Shown piece by piece: positions 1 through 9,835 of a stretch of DNA of 64,000 bases. The first letter of the stretch is position 1. Each line of letters starts with the position of its first letter. The notes below the pieces were generated by a model. It was not told the DNA's origin, did not search any database, and saw only the letters and a program-made list of their open reading frames with translations. The translations under genes and the position numbers were made by a program. Origin of the DNA: Hermatobates lingyangjiaoensis (taxonomy: Eukaryota; Arthropoda; Insecta; Hemiptera; Hermatobatidae); NCBI GenBank assembly GCA_026182355.1, contig JAPFBL010000592.1:103345-167344 (forward strand), in the 5' to 3' direction.

Positions 1-34
1 AGCAACACACAAAGTAGGGAAACACACTTACAGA

Positions 35-65
35 CTCAAATTTTCGGGTAATCCGTCTTCAGGAG
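35..65 (-). ncRNA. Hammerhead-ribozyme-like motif, family A, left arm
   Basis: Mirror copy of the motif at 163-193. Reading the minus strand: CTC, core CTGAAGA, a short hairpin, GAA, self-complementary AATT, one T, then GAG pairing with CTC. The core nucleotides expected of a hammerhead are present. Catalytic activity is inference. Confidence 0.55.
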
Positions 66-162
66 AAAAGAGAATGGGAGACCAAGCACGTTGTAGAAGC
101 AACGGCAAGTAACCCTTACTTGCCGTTGCTTCTACAACGTGCTTGGTCTCCCATTCTCTTTT

Positions 163-193
163 CTCCTGAAGACGGATTACCCGAAAATTTGAG
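163..193 (+). ncRNA. Hammerhead-ribozyme-like motif, family A, right arm
   Basis: CTC (163-165), core CTGAAGA (166-172), hairpin C-GG-ATTA-CC, GAA (183-185), self-complementary AATT (186-189), T190 in the cleavage-nucleotide slot, GAG (191-193) pairing back to CTC. One extra base lies between the core and helix II, as in every family in this window. Hammerheads with a minimal stem III are known from PLEs. Confidence 0.55.
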
Positions 194-249
194 TCTGTGA
201 GTGTGTTTCCCTACTTTGTGTGTTGCTCTTTGTTAATCTTGAACTCGTG

Positions 250-290
<41 letters not shown>

Positions 291-319
291 TGTAATTGTT
301 TGAAAGGTTTAGAGTTTAT

Positions 320-520
320 ACGAGCTCCGTGGAGTCGGAGTGGGGCATTTTTTCGACTTTGAGTAGTCGGAGTTGGAGTCGGAGAGAAATCAGCCGACTC
401 TGACTCCGACTCCCTCACGTATTTAAATTACTTGTGTACATGAAAAAGTCATTAAGTGATATAATATGATTAATTAGTCCAAGTATAATTTTTCCCTTCG
501 GAGGAAAACATTGGACATTT
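320..520. repeat. Interspersed repeat with GACTCC-rich core, copy 1
   Basis: An internally inverted GGAGTCGG/CCGACTCC stretch is followed by a unique flank containing TTACTTGTGTACATGAAA and CCTTCGGAGGAAAACATTGG. The same repeat occurs in inverse orientation at 12060-12260. No coding potential seen. Confidence 0.6.
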
Positions 521-539
521 GATGTTGCAACAAAAAAAG

Positions 540-805
540 TTTATTAATATTAAACACATAATATACCGTCTTACGTCCTTGTACATTGCTGCCGTAGCTC
601 TCGGACCGGTTTCGGGTGTCACCCATCTTCAACACGAACTGATCTAATGAATCTAATCTAGGATTAGATCCTAGGATTCGTCTAGCAATCTAGGATCCAT
701 TAATCAGTTAGTGTTGAAGATGGGTGACACCCGAAACCGGTCCGAGAGATACGGCAGCAATGTACGAGGTAAGACGGTATATTATGTGTTTAATATTAAT
801 AATAC
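540..805. mobile_element. Foldback element with ACCGGT-type hammerhead-like motif
   Basis: Arms of about 105 bp (540-644 and 700-805) are reverse complements. On the plus strand at 711-745 the core is TTGAAGA (C3 replaced by U), with helix II GGG/CCC, GAA, self-complementary ACCGGT and C. A donor-like GAGGTAAGA follows at about 765. The flank resembles the motif at 17825. Confidence 0.7.
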
Positions 806-879
806 TATCCTCTGTGGTAATGATGAAATGCATAAATTTAAAAAAAAAGTTTAGTTTAATGCAAAATATCTGGCCTGTT

Positions 880-1330
880 CAGTGTTTTAGAAGATTGATA
901 ATTAAAAATCTGGAGTGGCCTACACTCAAATTTACTGTGAGTATATATAATATCAATTATATTGTTGGTTCTTGGTTATATAATGTCTTATTAGTCTTTC
1001 ATTCCTGGCGATGGTACAGATAGTGATTGAACCAGTTATCAACGTAAACATTGATATTATATCAATTTTGATTATAACATTATAACATTTATTTTGGTAT
1101 ATCACACAACTGAAACATATAATATCCTTGGTATTACCACAGCAGTAATAACACTTATGAAAAAAAAACGTGTTACGAAACAATCTCTTACAGGAGATCA
1201 TGGCTTTTGTCCCCATAGCCAGTGAATCTCATTCATGGCCATCTGTAACATTACATGGCCATCTGTAACATCACATGGTCATCTGTAATATTACATGGCC
1301 AGTGGATCTGTTACATTTAATGTTGTTTTT
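880..1330. repeat. Unclassified interspersed repeat R1
   Basis: It begins with TGGAGTGGCCTACACTCAA and continues about 450 bp. Other copies, in both orientations, are at 46470-46830, 48125-48240, 48470-48835, 48836-49570 (interrupted by a LINE) and 53520-54660 (interrupted by a LINE). The opposite strand reads a cysteine-rich CYYCC string, which I cannot assign to a family. Confidence 0.6.
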
Positions 1331-1339
1331 CTAACCATC

Positions 1340-1780
1340 TTCTAGATTAAATAATTAAGAGACTTCAAAATATTCCTATTTTATTTAAAAAAATATCAGA
1401 AATATTTAACAAAAAAAATATCACCGAGAAATTAGTTTAAAATCAATATTCCTTTTGGTAATATAGAACAACGGAGTCTATTCCTTATACTAAAATATCA
1501 CCCAAAGATAATTCCATTCGTAAACAGAACAAAATAAACATGCGATATTAAATTTTGTTCAAGGGTGCACCATATAGATTGATTAGAGTATTTCATTAGA
1601 CAAATCCATCACACTATGGAAAGCATAGAAATTATAAGATTTCAAATCATGGAATCCTTTCAAATTATTTCATTAAACCTCTAAACATCAATTTTATTTC
1701 AGTCAATTTTATTTATTAACATTGTTGTTCCTTTAAATAATGTAAAATTGATTTTCTTAGTTAAAAAATTCCTACTTCCG
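1340..1780. other. AT-rich stretch without recognisable gene
   Basis: No ORF of substance, no structured repeat. Its right end (from about 1720) is the conserved lead-in of family E foldback halves. Confidence 0.5.
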
Positions 1781-1781
1781 C

Positions 1782-1900
1782 CTATGAAAAAGGTTTTAAA
1801 TAAAACCGAAACGTTGGCAACGAGAGTTTGATTTTTTATCCTGGAAAATTGACCGAACCCTGATTAGAGAACACAGCTATATATATTAGTATAAATAGGG
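1782..1900 (+). mobile_element. Family E foldback half (PLE-derived)
   Basis: Contains GCC-TATGAAA, a long AAGGTTTT/AAAACC hairpin, then GAA-ACGT-T-GGC followed by AACGAGAGTTTG. GCC pairs with GGC as in the hammerhead-like motifs, but the core is degenerate (TATGAAA in place of CTGANGA). The outer part runs to GATTAGAGAACACA. The family is very frequent: 6300, 6793, 9836, 10192, 13300, 23870, 35934, 41445, 44840, 63490, 63755. Confidence 0.7.
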
Positions 1901-1904
1901 AGCA

Positions 1905-2090
1905 GACCTTCTTTTATACAAATTGTGTTAAACTGAATTGCCTTAATCAAACTTACCTTTCTTTTAAGCAGTTTTGCTGATATAATTCACCAGCCGAATC
2001 AAGACGTTTTGAAATTATCTAGAAAATATGAAAAACTGCTTAAAAGAAAGGTAAGTTTGATTAAGCCAATTCAGTTTAACACAATATATA
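1905..2090. pseudogene. Palindromic pair of PLE N-terminal ORF stubs
   Basis: Reverse-complement arms 1922-1975 and 2031-2084. The plus arm reads a PLE N-terminal segment (LKLSRKYEKLLKRK, then IQFNT) and runs straight into (TA)n. The minus arm reads on to CIKEGLLPIYT before its AT tract. Both are stubs cut at or before the LLPxYT block. Confidence 0.7.
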
Positions 2091-2103
2091 TATATATATA
2101 TTA

Positions 2104-2300
2104 TAAAACCACAATATGAAATGGGGAAAACAGACTAAGATCTTTCAACTGTAACAAGCGGTCTTCGTCAGAGTCAAAAACCCAACTGAGTGTTTGACTC
2201 TGACGAAGACCGCTTGTTACTAATGAAAGATCTTAGTCTTTTTTTCCCATTTCATGTTGCGGTTTGATAATTGTTTTTCACATGTTTATGTGAAATATAA
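2104..2300. mobile_element. Foldback element, family F
   Basis: Arms contain AAACCACAATATGAAATGGG and AGACTAAGATCTTTCAAC with their reverse complements, and are bounded by (TA)n on both sides. Plus-strand motif at 2196-2238: GACT, CTGACGA, ACCG stem, GAA, AGATCT, T, AGTC. In this copy the 3' side of helix II is mutated. Confidence 0.8.
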
Positions 2301-2322
2301 ATATATATATATATATGTTAAT

Positions 2323-2700
2323 GGTATGGCCCACTGGAACGTTGGTGAAAAGGGACTCCACATTTAGCGATGATGAGGTCAGTGTGATTCGGCAGGCATA
2401 TATGGCGTGATGATGCTGTTAAGTTGTTTTGCAGCCTGATATATTGGCGTAGTGACTTGAGAGATTATTTGTCGTAGAGGATTGTCCTTTTTGTCTATTT
2501 TGACTGTCCATTGATGTAACCTGGTGAGAATTCGCCGACGATAGCCTTGTCCGTAGGTCCTTTGTTGGCAGCACTTGTCAGCTTATATACTTCCGTTTTA
2601 AGTGACTTTGTTGGGTCTTGTTTAATCTTTATGAACTTTGTTGTGTCGGCCAGGATACTGTCGAGCTTTTCTTTGTATGTTTTCCTATCTATTACAACGA
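2323..2700 (-). pseudogene. PLE reverse-transcriptase fragment, broken
   Basis: The minus strand reads VVIDRKTYKEKLDS and DTTKFIKIKQDPT, then EFSPGYINGQSK, with a frame change into NPLRQIISQ and a further one into LNVESLFTNVP, the motif A region of PLE reverse transcriptases. These occur in the expected order. At least two frameshifts and a stop break the frame. A different family from PLE1, which lies in the (TA)n tract at its right edge. Confidence 0.75.
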
Positions 2701-2779
2701 ATATATATATATATATATACAAAATACTTTTTCTTTTTCTCGGAGTTTGGTCAGGGTAAATATATGGAATCACCTTTTT

Positions 2780-2817
2780 GCCAACGTTTCGTCTTTATTT
2801 CAAGACATCCTCAGGGC
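2780..2817 (-). ncRNA. Hammerhead-like motif in left inverted repeat of PLE1
   Basis: Reverse complement of 5073-5110. GCC/GGC helix I, core CTGAGGA, helix II GTCTT/AAGAC, GAA, self-complementary ACGT, T. Sense relative to the minus strand, so it faces away from the ORF. Confidence 0.6.
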
Positions 2818-3203
2818 TATAAACTAACAAAAAACAATAAACAATGGACATTTTTTCATTTCTACTTTAAAAACATCATAAACAAATTGAAAAAAGAACT
2901 TACTGAAGGCTTGGTTCTGTTACATTTACAAACAACCGTTAACTGTCATTACATGTGCTGTTCCAAGCGACAAATTATTGAACCACTGTTTTTTTAGTAC
3001 AATCCATTATATATAAACATATATACTTATACACATATTATAATATATATCTATTATAATATGTATCACCATAATATATATCTATAATACATTTATAATA
3101 AATTATTATTTTAACAATCCTTAAAAATATAAACTAGATAACATTGCATCTTTAACTATTTATGATGGAACTATAAGAAAATAGATTTGATAAGAAAATA
3201 GAT

Positions 3204-4739
3204 TTGAAAACGAAAACGGAACTTATCATAAAAAACAGTCAACCGCCCAGACTTTATGGGACAGTAAAAACACATAAAGAGAATTATCCACTCAGACCGG
3301 TAGTCAGTTTTATAAATAGTCCTACATATAGATTAGCTAAGTATGTAACAAACATCTTACAACACATTAGCACTAACAAATACAATGTATAAGATTCATT
3401 TACCTTCAAAAATTCTATTAAAGATCAGACGATACCAAATGGATACATTCTAGCCTCATTAGATGTTAGTTCATTATTTACTAACATCCCAATTGACATG
3501 GTGGAAAAAATAGTGAAAGACTCATGGAATAAAATTTCAGAACGCACCAAATTAACTATAATAGACTTTATGAACATTATTAGGTTATGCACATCAGAGG
3601 GTTATTTCCTATATGAAAATGAACATTACAGAATTATAGATGGAGTAGCAATGGGTAGTCCATGTGCCCCCATTTTGGCAGATTTAGTGATGGATTACCT
3701 TCTTGATACAGTAATTAATGTAATACCTTTTCCAATGCCTTTCATTTATAAATATGTAGATGACCTGTTTTTAACAATTCCCCAAGAGTCGGTTGATACA
3801 GTACTGGACCATTTCAATTCGTTCCATTCAAAATTAAAATTTGTAATAGAATTAGAAAAAGATCGTAGCCTCCCATTTCTAGATACAATAGTATACAGAA
3901 ATCCGGAGGGTAGCCTAGTTGTCGATTGGTGGCGTAAACCACAAAAATCTGATAGATACCTAAATTTTTTATCCCACCACCCTCTAAAACACAAAATTAA
4001 CACTGCATTAGCTTTGAAACATAGAGCCATACATTTATGTGATAATCAATTTATACAGAAAAATTTAAATATAGTAAAAAATATATTGAAACAAAACAAT
4101 TACCCGCACCATTTAATAAATAAAATAATGCTATCAACAGTTAGTAACCATAATGGAATAACTCCACAGGTAGACGCTAATAGAAATATAACACCGGATT
4201 TAAACACTGAAGAAGGTAATGAAATAAATCAGCACTCCAGTAATAATGGCCTCACCAACTCACCACAGTATAGATCAGTGACATATGTGAAAGGACTGAC
4301 AGAACAGATTGGAAAAATACTTAAGGAAGCTAACTTTAAAATAACATATAAAGTAAAGAAAAAATTAAATACATGCATTTTTACGAACACCAAATCACCT
4401 ATCAACAAACTAATTAAAAGCAATATAATATATTCTATTCCTTGCAATAATTGTAATAATGTATACATAGGTCAAACCAAACAATATCTAAAAGATAGAT
4501 TAGCTTTACACAAATCGAATTTTAAAAATAAAAAAATGTTTTGTGCCCTAGCCTCTCATGCAATTAAAAATGAACACACATTTCAATTTGAGAATGCATC
4601 CATTTTAGATTATGAAACGTCATACAATAAAAGATTGATAAAAGAAATGATATATATCAAAAATACTAATAATACTTGCAATAGAAAAACAGATACAGAC
4701 AATTTAAGTAGGATTTATAGTTCCATCATAAATAGTTAA
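3204..4739 (+). pseudogene. PLE1 reverse transcriptase / GIY-YIG endonuclease ORF with one in-frame stop
   Basis: A retroelement polyprotein that would copy RNA by target-primed reverse transcription after cleavage by its own endonuclease. Visible RT motifs in order: [10 protein letters not shown] and [20 protein letters not shown] before the stop; LDVSSLFTNIP (motif A, about 3456-3488); GVAMGSPCAPILADL (motif B); YKYVDDLF (motif C, aspartates near 3759-3764). The C-terminal GIY-YIG nuclease shows IIYSIPC, a CNNC pair, VYIGQTK, KDRLALHK and a later RLIKEMIYI with the expected glutamate. A single TAA at 3390-3392 interrupts an otherwise continuous frame. The N-terminal third usual for PLEs is missing, because the left inverted repeat joins at about 3177. 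Apart from the stop the frame is well preserved, so the copy is young. Confidence 0.9.
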
Positions 4740-5072
4740 AGATGCAATGTTATCTAGTTTATATTTTTAAGGATTGTTAAAATAATAATTTATTATAAAT
4801 GTATTATAGATATATATTATGGTGATACATATTATAATAGATATATATTATAATATGTGTATAAGTATATATGTTTATATATATGGATTGTACTAAAAAA
4901 ACAGTGGTTCAATAATTTGTCGCTTGGAACAGCACATGTAATGACAGTTAACGGTTGTTTGTAAATGTAACAGAACCAAGCCTTCAGTAAGTTCTTTTTT
5001 CAATTTGTTTATGATGTTTTTAAAGTAGAAATGAAAAAATGTCCATTGTTTATTGTTTTTTGTTAGTTTATA

Positions 5073-5110
5073 GCCCTGAGGATGTCTTGAAATAAAGACG
5101 AAACGTTGGC
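5073..5110 (+). ncRNA. Hammerhead-like motif in right inverted repeat of PLE1
   Basis: GCC (5073-5075), core CTGAGGA (5076-5082), one extra T, helix II GTCTT/AAGAC, GAA (5100-5102), self-complementary ACGT (5103-5106), T5107, GGC (5108-5110) pairing with GCC. All canonical core nucleotides are present. It lies about 330 bases 3' of the ORF stop, in sense orientation. Confidence 0.65.
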
Positions 5111-5199
5111 AAAAAGGTGATTCCATATATTTACCCTGACCAAACTCCGAGAAAAAGAAAAAGTGTTTTGTGAATATTTTGTGGTCAAGAAAACAGTAC

Positions 5200-5378
5200 C
5201 GTATATATATATATACAATTAAAAGAAACGGTCCAGCGGACTTTTTTAAAAATAAAATAAATTCAAAACGAAGGAAACACACAGAAAGACACAGACATAA
5301 CTCACATCGATATTTCGGCCATCGTCGTGATCAGGAGGTGTGAAGAGCGAAGAGTCCCGCAGGAAGACAGGGCGGTAC

Positions 5379-5388
<10 letters not shown>
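5200..5388 (-). mobile_element. Family D foldback half
   Basis: Minus-strand reading: a GC-rich lead ending TTCACACCTC, core CTGATCA (G8 lost), hairpin, GAA, ATAT, C, GATGTGAGTTATG. The outer part has GTCTTTCTGTGTGTTTCC and a GTCC..GGACCGTTTC end before (TA)n. Only one arm is present. Confidence 0.7.
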
Positions 5389-5412
<24 letters not shown>

Positions 5413-5429
5413 TTATGATGTCCTTTTCT

Positions 5430-5740
5430 TGACCAACTGTTCATATATTTTTTTGAGATTTATTGAGGGTTTTTGGTCTAATATTCAAAAAACTTCGTTG
5501 CCAACGTTAAACAAACTTAAATATAAAAATCTATAGTTTTACCATTGTAATTTTTCAATTTTTGTTGACCATGTACATAATAGGAAACAATAGACCAGCT
5601 TTGTCGAAATATGTGTGCTAAATGTTACAATGTTTTTAGCCCTGAAGATGATATAAATATATATCGAAACGTTGGCAACGAAGTTTTTTGAATATTAGAC
5701 CAAAAACCCTCAATAAATCTCAAAAAAAATATATAATAGT
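5430..5740. mobile_element. Foldback element, family C, with intact motif on plus strand
   Basis: Arms share ATTTATTGAGGGTTTTTGG with its reverse complement. The left arm is truncated inside the motif. The plus motif is at 5639-5676. This family also forms the larger palindrome at 13730-14135. Confidence 0.75.
5639..5676 (+). ncRNA. Hammerhead-like motif, family C
   Basis: GCC, core CTGAAGA (5642-5648), extra T, helix II GATATA/TATATC, GAA (5666-5668), ACGT (5669-5672), T5673, GGC (5674-5676). The same bases as in PLE1's motif are kept although helix II differs completely in sequence, which argues for structural constraint. Confidence 0.65.
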
Positions 5741-5746
5741 AGTAAA

Positions 5747-6095
5747 GGTAACAGACGAATTAAATTAACCTAAATTATTGACATGTTTCGGTTGCTTTCA
5801 ACCATCTTCAGAATATTCTGATATTGTTATTTACCAAAAAGGTATGAAAACAATAGAAAGGAAAAATTACACTAAAGTTAAGTTTGGTTACAGTATGGTT
5901 TCAAAAATTATAAATATTATTTTGAAAATAATTTTTGTAACTATACTGTAACCAAACTTAACTTTAGTGTAATTTTTCCTTTCTATTACGTCTACATACC
6001 TGTTTGGTAAATAACAATATCAGAACATTCTGAAGGTGGTTGAAGAAACCGAAACATGTCAATAATTTAGGTTAATTTAGTTCATCTGTTACATT
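5747..6095. mobile_element. Foldback element with ACATGT-type motif
   Basis: Arms of about 170 bp (5747-5918 and 5925-6095) are reverse complements with few mismatches. The right motif (6026-6064) has CTGAAGG, so A9 is lost; the left one (5776-5815) is intact. A PLE ORF stub starts 62 bases beyond the right motif. Confidence 0.8.
5776..5815 (-). ncRNA. Hammerhead-like motif, ACATGT type
   Basis: Minus strand: TATT, CTGAAGA, extra T, helix II GGTTG/CAACC, GAA, self-complementary ACATGT, C, AATA pairing with TATT. All core positions present; helix I of 4 bp and helix II of 5 bp. Confidence 0.65.
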
Positions 6096-6125
6096 TTTAA
6101 TAATTGCAACTTATAATAAATAGTG

Positions 6126-6248
6126 ATGTCTAACAGTAGCTTTGTTCATATTATACATAAACTCAACCTTGAATACAGAAAATTAGCTAGGAGATTTGAA
6201 AAGCTCAATAAGAAAAAGGTATGTGCAATCCAGTCAATTGATTTTAAT

Positions 6249-6253
<5 letters not shown>
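6126..6253 (+). pseudogene. PLE N-terminal ORF stub
   Basis: ATG at 6126 opens a frame reading IHKLNLEYRKLARRFEKLNK, then IQSIDFNTT, before dissolving into (TA)n at 6253. The RKLxRRFEKLxKK pattern matches the N-terminal block of the other stubs in the window. It lies downstream of the foldback motif at 6026-6064 in the same orientation. Confidence 0.65.

Positions 6254-6298
<45 letters not shown>
6253..6298. repeat. (TA)n microsatellite
   Basis: Pure TA run of about 46 bases between a PLE stub and a family E element. Similar long tracts: 7091-7141, 20471-20531, 28057-28118, 35266-35421, 36085-36130, 41110-41150, 44977-45028, 57296-57334. Nearly all separate PLE-derived pieces. Confidence 0.95.
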
Positions 6299-6299
<1 letters not shown>

Positions 6300-6900
6300 C
6301 AGATTCAATAATATATCGACCGTTTGATATAATAGGTGTGTTCTTTAATCGGGGTTCGGTCAATTTTCCAGGATAAAAAATTAAAACTCTCGTTGCCAAC
6401 GTTTCGGTTTTATTTAAAACCTTTTTCATAGGCCTACAAACAAAGGATAATAAAAAAATCACATATCAACATCAAACATATACACAATATGAAAATGGAT
6501 TGTTACAACTTATGAATATTACAAGCAGAAATATTTCAGAGATACATAAAACAATATTACTTAAAGAAGTAAGATTTTTTTAACTAAGAAAATGAAATTT
6601 ACATTATTTAAAGGAACAACAATGTTAACCGGACAAAACCTTCGACTAGACTAATAAGATAGCATTACAAATAACCTCAACACTGTTCACTCAAAGGAAC
6701 TAAATAAATCAAATTTCACTAAAAATCAGCACAACACTCCAGAATAAATATTACTTAAATTCGTAATATCACTTTCTTATTATCCTTTGTTTGTAAGCCT
6801 ATGAAAAAGGTTTTAAATAAAACAGAAACGTTGGCAACGAGAGTTTAATTTTTTATCCTGAAAAATTGACTGAACCCCGATTAAAGAACACACCTATATA
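6300..6900. mobile_element. Foldback element, family E, long central spacer
   Basis: Left arm 6300-6445 (minus) and right arm 6780-6900 (plus) flank about 330 bp of AT-rich spacer. The motif region is the degenerate GCC-TATGAAA form with an intact AAGGTTTT/AAAACC hairpin and GAA-ACGT-T-GGC. Confidence 0.75.
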
Positions 6901-6902
6901 TA

Positions 6903-6937
<35 letters not shown>

Positions 6938-6939
6938 AA

Positions 6940-7086
6940 AAAATTCAAAACGAAGGAAACACACAGAAAGACACAGACATAACTCACATCGAAATATCGA
7001 TGTGAGTTATGTCTGTGTCTTTCTGTGTGTTTCCTTCGTTTTGAATTTATTTTATTTTAAAAAAGTCCGCTGGACCGTTTCTTTTA

Positions 7087-7092
<6 letters not shown>
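6940..7092. mobile_element. Family D foldback with centre deleted
   Basis: A nearly perfect palindrome of the outer arms meets at CACATCGAAATATCGATGTG, so the catalytic core and inner arms are missing. The right arm continues into GTCCGCTGGACCGTTTC and then (TA)n. It looks like a deletion between the arms of a full element such as 24359-24650. Confidence 0.75.
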
Positions 7093-7143
<51 letters not shown>

Positions 7144-7269
7144 TATTATATATGTACACCATGTGTAGTACACTATATATAGTGAATATCACTACAAGAA
7201 TGGCCCAAAGGTCCAAGGCTGTGATAGTTTTATTAATTTATCAATCATAATGTTTTTGAAGATTTGAAG

Positions 7270-7850
7270 ATTTTATTTAAACATATATATTTTTATTTTC
7301 ATTCGATATCAATGACTCAGTGATGTTAGGTATTACGTTTCTTGGAAAGTACACAGGAGGAAAGTCTTTTCTTTTTTGGCAAGTCACTTTTTTTTTTTGG
7401 TTTGTGTGTGGTCTACTTTGTCATCCATCTTTCAAAGTCAATTATTTTTCAAACTATCTTCCTCTTTGTTACTCTTTCTTTTTAACTTATTTTTTTTTCT
7501 TTTTTACTTTGAACTCAGTTCAAATCTTTTTAACACATAAGACAAAGTCTTCTTGCTATTTTCAAAACAATGATTCACTATCTCATTCACTCAAAGTCAC
7601 GCTCTGTCTATATATATCCTTTGCCTTCTCCTTCTCTCTTAAGCCTTTCTTTCTTTTTTCTTCTTATTCTTCTTTCCTTCAAACGTCCCCCCCTCCCCCT
7701 CCCCCTCCCCCTCCCCCCACAATCGTCGCAACCACCACCCCCGACCCACCCACATACAAGCGCGCTTTTGGAATCAGTGCTGCCACCTACTATAAATAAG
7801 AACAAGACCACTTTAATGACTGACTACTGGGGGTAACACTGTGACTAAAA
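7270..7850. other. Pyrimidine-rich low-complexity region
   Basis: T- and C-rich sequence with a (CCCCTC)n run at about 7684-7715. Open frames here are low-complexity Phe/Ser/Pro strings and are not credible genes. Confidence 0.7.
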
Positions 7851-8160
7851 TACCCTTTCTTTCTCTTTATCCTGCACATGCTTTCAACTTACGAAAAACA
7901 TCTTCAATAACTAAACAATAAACTTGCCAATTGTCTCCTATTGGATGAATTTTTTTTTTTGGAAATTTTTTATAATTGAGTGAAGAAATAGGAATCTTAA
8001 ATTTGAGAATTCCTATTAGTTTAATATTGATTGTATGGATGATCGTTCCTCGTATTCTGGTAAGATGATTCAGTGAATTTGGTGTGATATGGGTTAAAGG
8101 ATATTACAAACTTAGAGGGTATGTGATCTCGGTATGCTGAATGTGTGTAAGTTAGATAGG
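7850..8160. other. Unassigned AT-rich sequence
   Basis: No gene, repeat family or structured motif recognised between the pyrimidine-rich block and the first SINE fragment. Confidence 0.4.
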
Positions 8161-8161
8161 G

Positions 8162-8303
8162 ATGCAGAGGCAATCGCACGAGAGAACACGCGTGGCCGAA
8201 CATTGGCCCTTAGTCAAACCATGCAATTTAGATTCACTCTACATTGAGAGTCCTAAAAACTGTTTACAAAGGGCCAATATTCGGTCTATTTGTGTTCTCT
8301 AAC
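8162..8303. repeat. Two SINE 3' fragments, head to head
   Basis: 8162-8256 matches the SINE 3' half on the minus strand (GGCCGAACATTGGCCC, CATTGAGAGTCCTAAA). 8262-8303 matches it on the plus strand (AAAGGGCCAATATTCGG). Confidence 0.65.
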
Positions 8304-8324
8304 TCAAGTGTATAGGGGTCAGGT

Positions 8325-8640
8325 TTGCTCAGTGGTTACGTGCTCACCTCTGAACTGATAGGACCGTGGTTCAATCCCCACCTGGCCCTCGATTTATTCA
8401 TGCGGAAGGTGAATAAATCTGAGCACGTCATCCCTCGGAGAAGGACGTTAAACCGTCGGTCCCGAGCCTGTACTATGTCAGGTACTCGTTAAAGATCTCT
8501 ACTCTAAATACATTTGAGTTAGGCAAAATTTAGGATTCCCACTGTAGAATCAATCTTCATTGTGTGGTATCACAAAGAGCCAATGCTCGGCCTACGTGTG
8601 TTCCCTTGTGGGACTGCCACTGCAACCTAACCTAACCTAA
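8325..8640 (+). mobile_element. tRNA-derived SINE, full-length copy
   Basis: The 5' head resembles a tRNA: GGGTCAGG can pair with CCTGACCC (seen in copies at 48090 and 62340). There is an A-box-like GCTCAGTGG and a B-box-like GGTTC(A/G)AT(C/T)CC. A body of about 230 bp follows, with TTTATTCA and GACGTTAAACCGTC blocks. It ends TGCCACTGCAACCTAACCTAACC, a tail of CCTAA units. Anticodon-arm and D-arm divergence argue against a working tRNA. Confidence 0.85.
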
Positions 8641-9450
8641 CCTAGCTCAGTGGTTAACGTACTCGCCTCTGAACTAATAGGACCGGGGTTCGATTCCCAC
8701 CTGGCCTTCGATTTATTCACTCAAGAGATGAAGAAATCTGAGAACGTCAGGTACTCATTAAAGATACCTACTCAAAAATACATTTGAGTTAGGTAAAATT
8801 TAGTACTCCCACTGTAGAATCAATCTTAATTGTGTTGTATCACAAAGGGCCAATGATCGGCCTACGTGTGTTCCCTTGTGGGACTGCCACTGCAACCTAA
8901 CCTAACCTAACCTAGCTCAGTGGTTAACGTACTCGCCTCTGAACTAATAGGACCGGGGTTCGATTCCCACCTGGCCTTCGATTTATTCACTCAAGAGATG
9001 AAGAAATCTGAGAACGTCAGGTACTCATTAAAGATACCTACTCAAAAATACATTTGAGTTAGGTAAAATTTAGTACTCCCACTGTAGAATCAATCTTAAT
9101 TGTGTTGTATCACAAAAGGCCAATGATCGGCCTACGTGTGTTCCCTTGTGGGACTGCCACTGCACCTAACCTAACCTAACCTAGCTCAGTGGTTAACGTA
9201 CTCGCCTCTGAACTAATAGGACCGGGGTTCGATTCCCACCTGGCCTTCGATTTATTCACTCGAGAGATGAAGAAATCTGAGAACGTAAGGTACTTATTAA
9301 AGATACCTACTCAAAAATACATTTGAGTTAGGCAAAATTTAGTACTCCCACTGTAGAATCAATCTTCATTGTGTTGTATCACAAAGGGCCAATGCTTGGC
9401 CTACGTGTGTTCCCTTGTGGGACTGCCACTGCACCTAACCTAACCTAACC
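8641..9450 (+). repeat. Tandem array of three SINE units joined by CCTAA runs
   Basis: Units start at 8641, 8911 and 9180 (spacing 270 and 269) and are nearly identical, each ending in about four CCTAA repeats. The junction joins the tail directly to GCTCAGTGG, so the units lack the first bases of the full SINE at 8325. Unit identity suggests tandem amplification rather than separate insertions. Confidence 0.85.
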
Positions 9451-9606
9451 TAACTAAGTGTATATACAGTAGAGATCCTTAACAAGTACCTGACAAAGTA
9501 CAGGCTTGGGACCAACGGCTTAACGTGCTTTTCGATGGACGACGTATTCAAATCTATTCACCTCAAATGTGAATAAATCTAGGGTCAGATTGGGTATGGA
9601 ATCCCG
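9450..9606 (-). repeat. SINE 5'-half fragment
   Basis: Minus-strand match to the SINE body and head (GTGAATAAATCTAGGGTCAG, GGAATCCCGG), truncated at both ends. Confidence 0.6.
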
Positions 9607-9773
9607 GAAATAATAATCAATGATCAAACGACAATATGAAATGAGAAAAAAAGACTAAGATCGTTCAACCGTTAAAAGCGGTCTTCGTCAGAGTCAAAAA
9701 TCCAACTGGTTTTTGATTTTGACAGTTGAGAGATCTTAGTCTTGTTTTTCCATTTCATATTGTCGTTTGATCA
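9607..9773. mobile_element. Foldback element, family F, right core deleted
   Basis: Left arm (minus) has a full but mutated motif at about 9652-9694. The right arm jumps from TTGATTTTGACAG to AGATCTTAGTC, losing the core and helix II. (TA)n follows. Confidence 0.7.
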
Positions 9774-9835
9774 TATATATATATGTATATAAAAAGATAT
9801 CACATAAACACGTGAAATAACAATAGAGTAGGCCT

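Larger units (their letters stand above)
1..232. mobile_element. Foldback element, family A (PLE-derived, hammerhead-bearing)
   Basis: Arms 1-112 and 116-227 are reverse complements with a 3-base centre at 113-115, and a (TA)n tract follows at 249-288. Each arm carries a hammerhead-like motif reading outward. Outside it comes GTGAGTGTG, then a pyrimidine-rich stretch. The same family recurs, whole or halved, at 18830, 19025, 27215 and 28455. The near-perfect symmetry suggests a recent copy or gene conversion between the arms. Confidence 0.85.
2718..5172 (+). mobile_element. Penelope-like element PLE1, inverted-repeat form
   Basis: A central RT plus GIY-YIG ORF is flanked by near-identical inverted repeats of about 458 bp (2718-3176 and 4715-5172). 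The right repeat holds the last codons and the 3' untranslated region. The left repeat is its reverse complement, joined directly to a 5'-truncated coding region. Both outer ends carry a hammerhead-like motif pointing outward. Inverted flanking repeats are known for PLEs; the truncation means this copy lacks the protein's N-terminal part. The insertion lies within a (TA)n tract. Confidence 0.9.

Noticed and set aside
7320..7799. 159-codon plus-strand frame
   Set aside because: Phe/Ser/Pro-rich translation of a pyrimidine tract; no domain or splice context.
8325..9250. Possible functional tRNA genes
   Set aside because: A- and B-box-like sequences and an acceptor-like stem exist, but the units continue into a conserved SINE body with tails and occur in many diverged copies.
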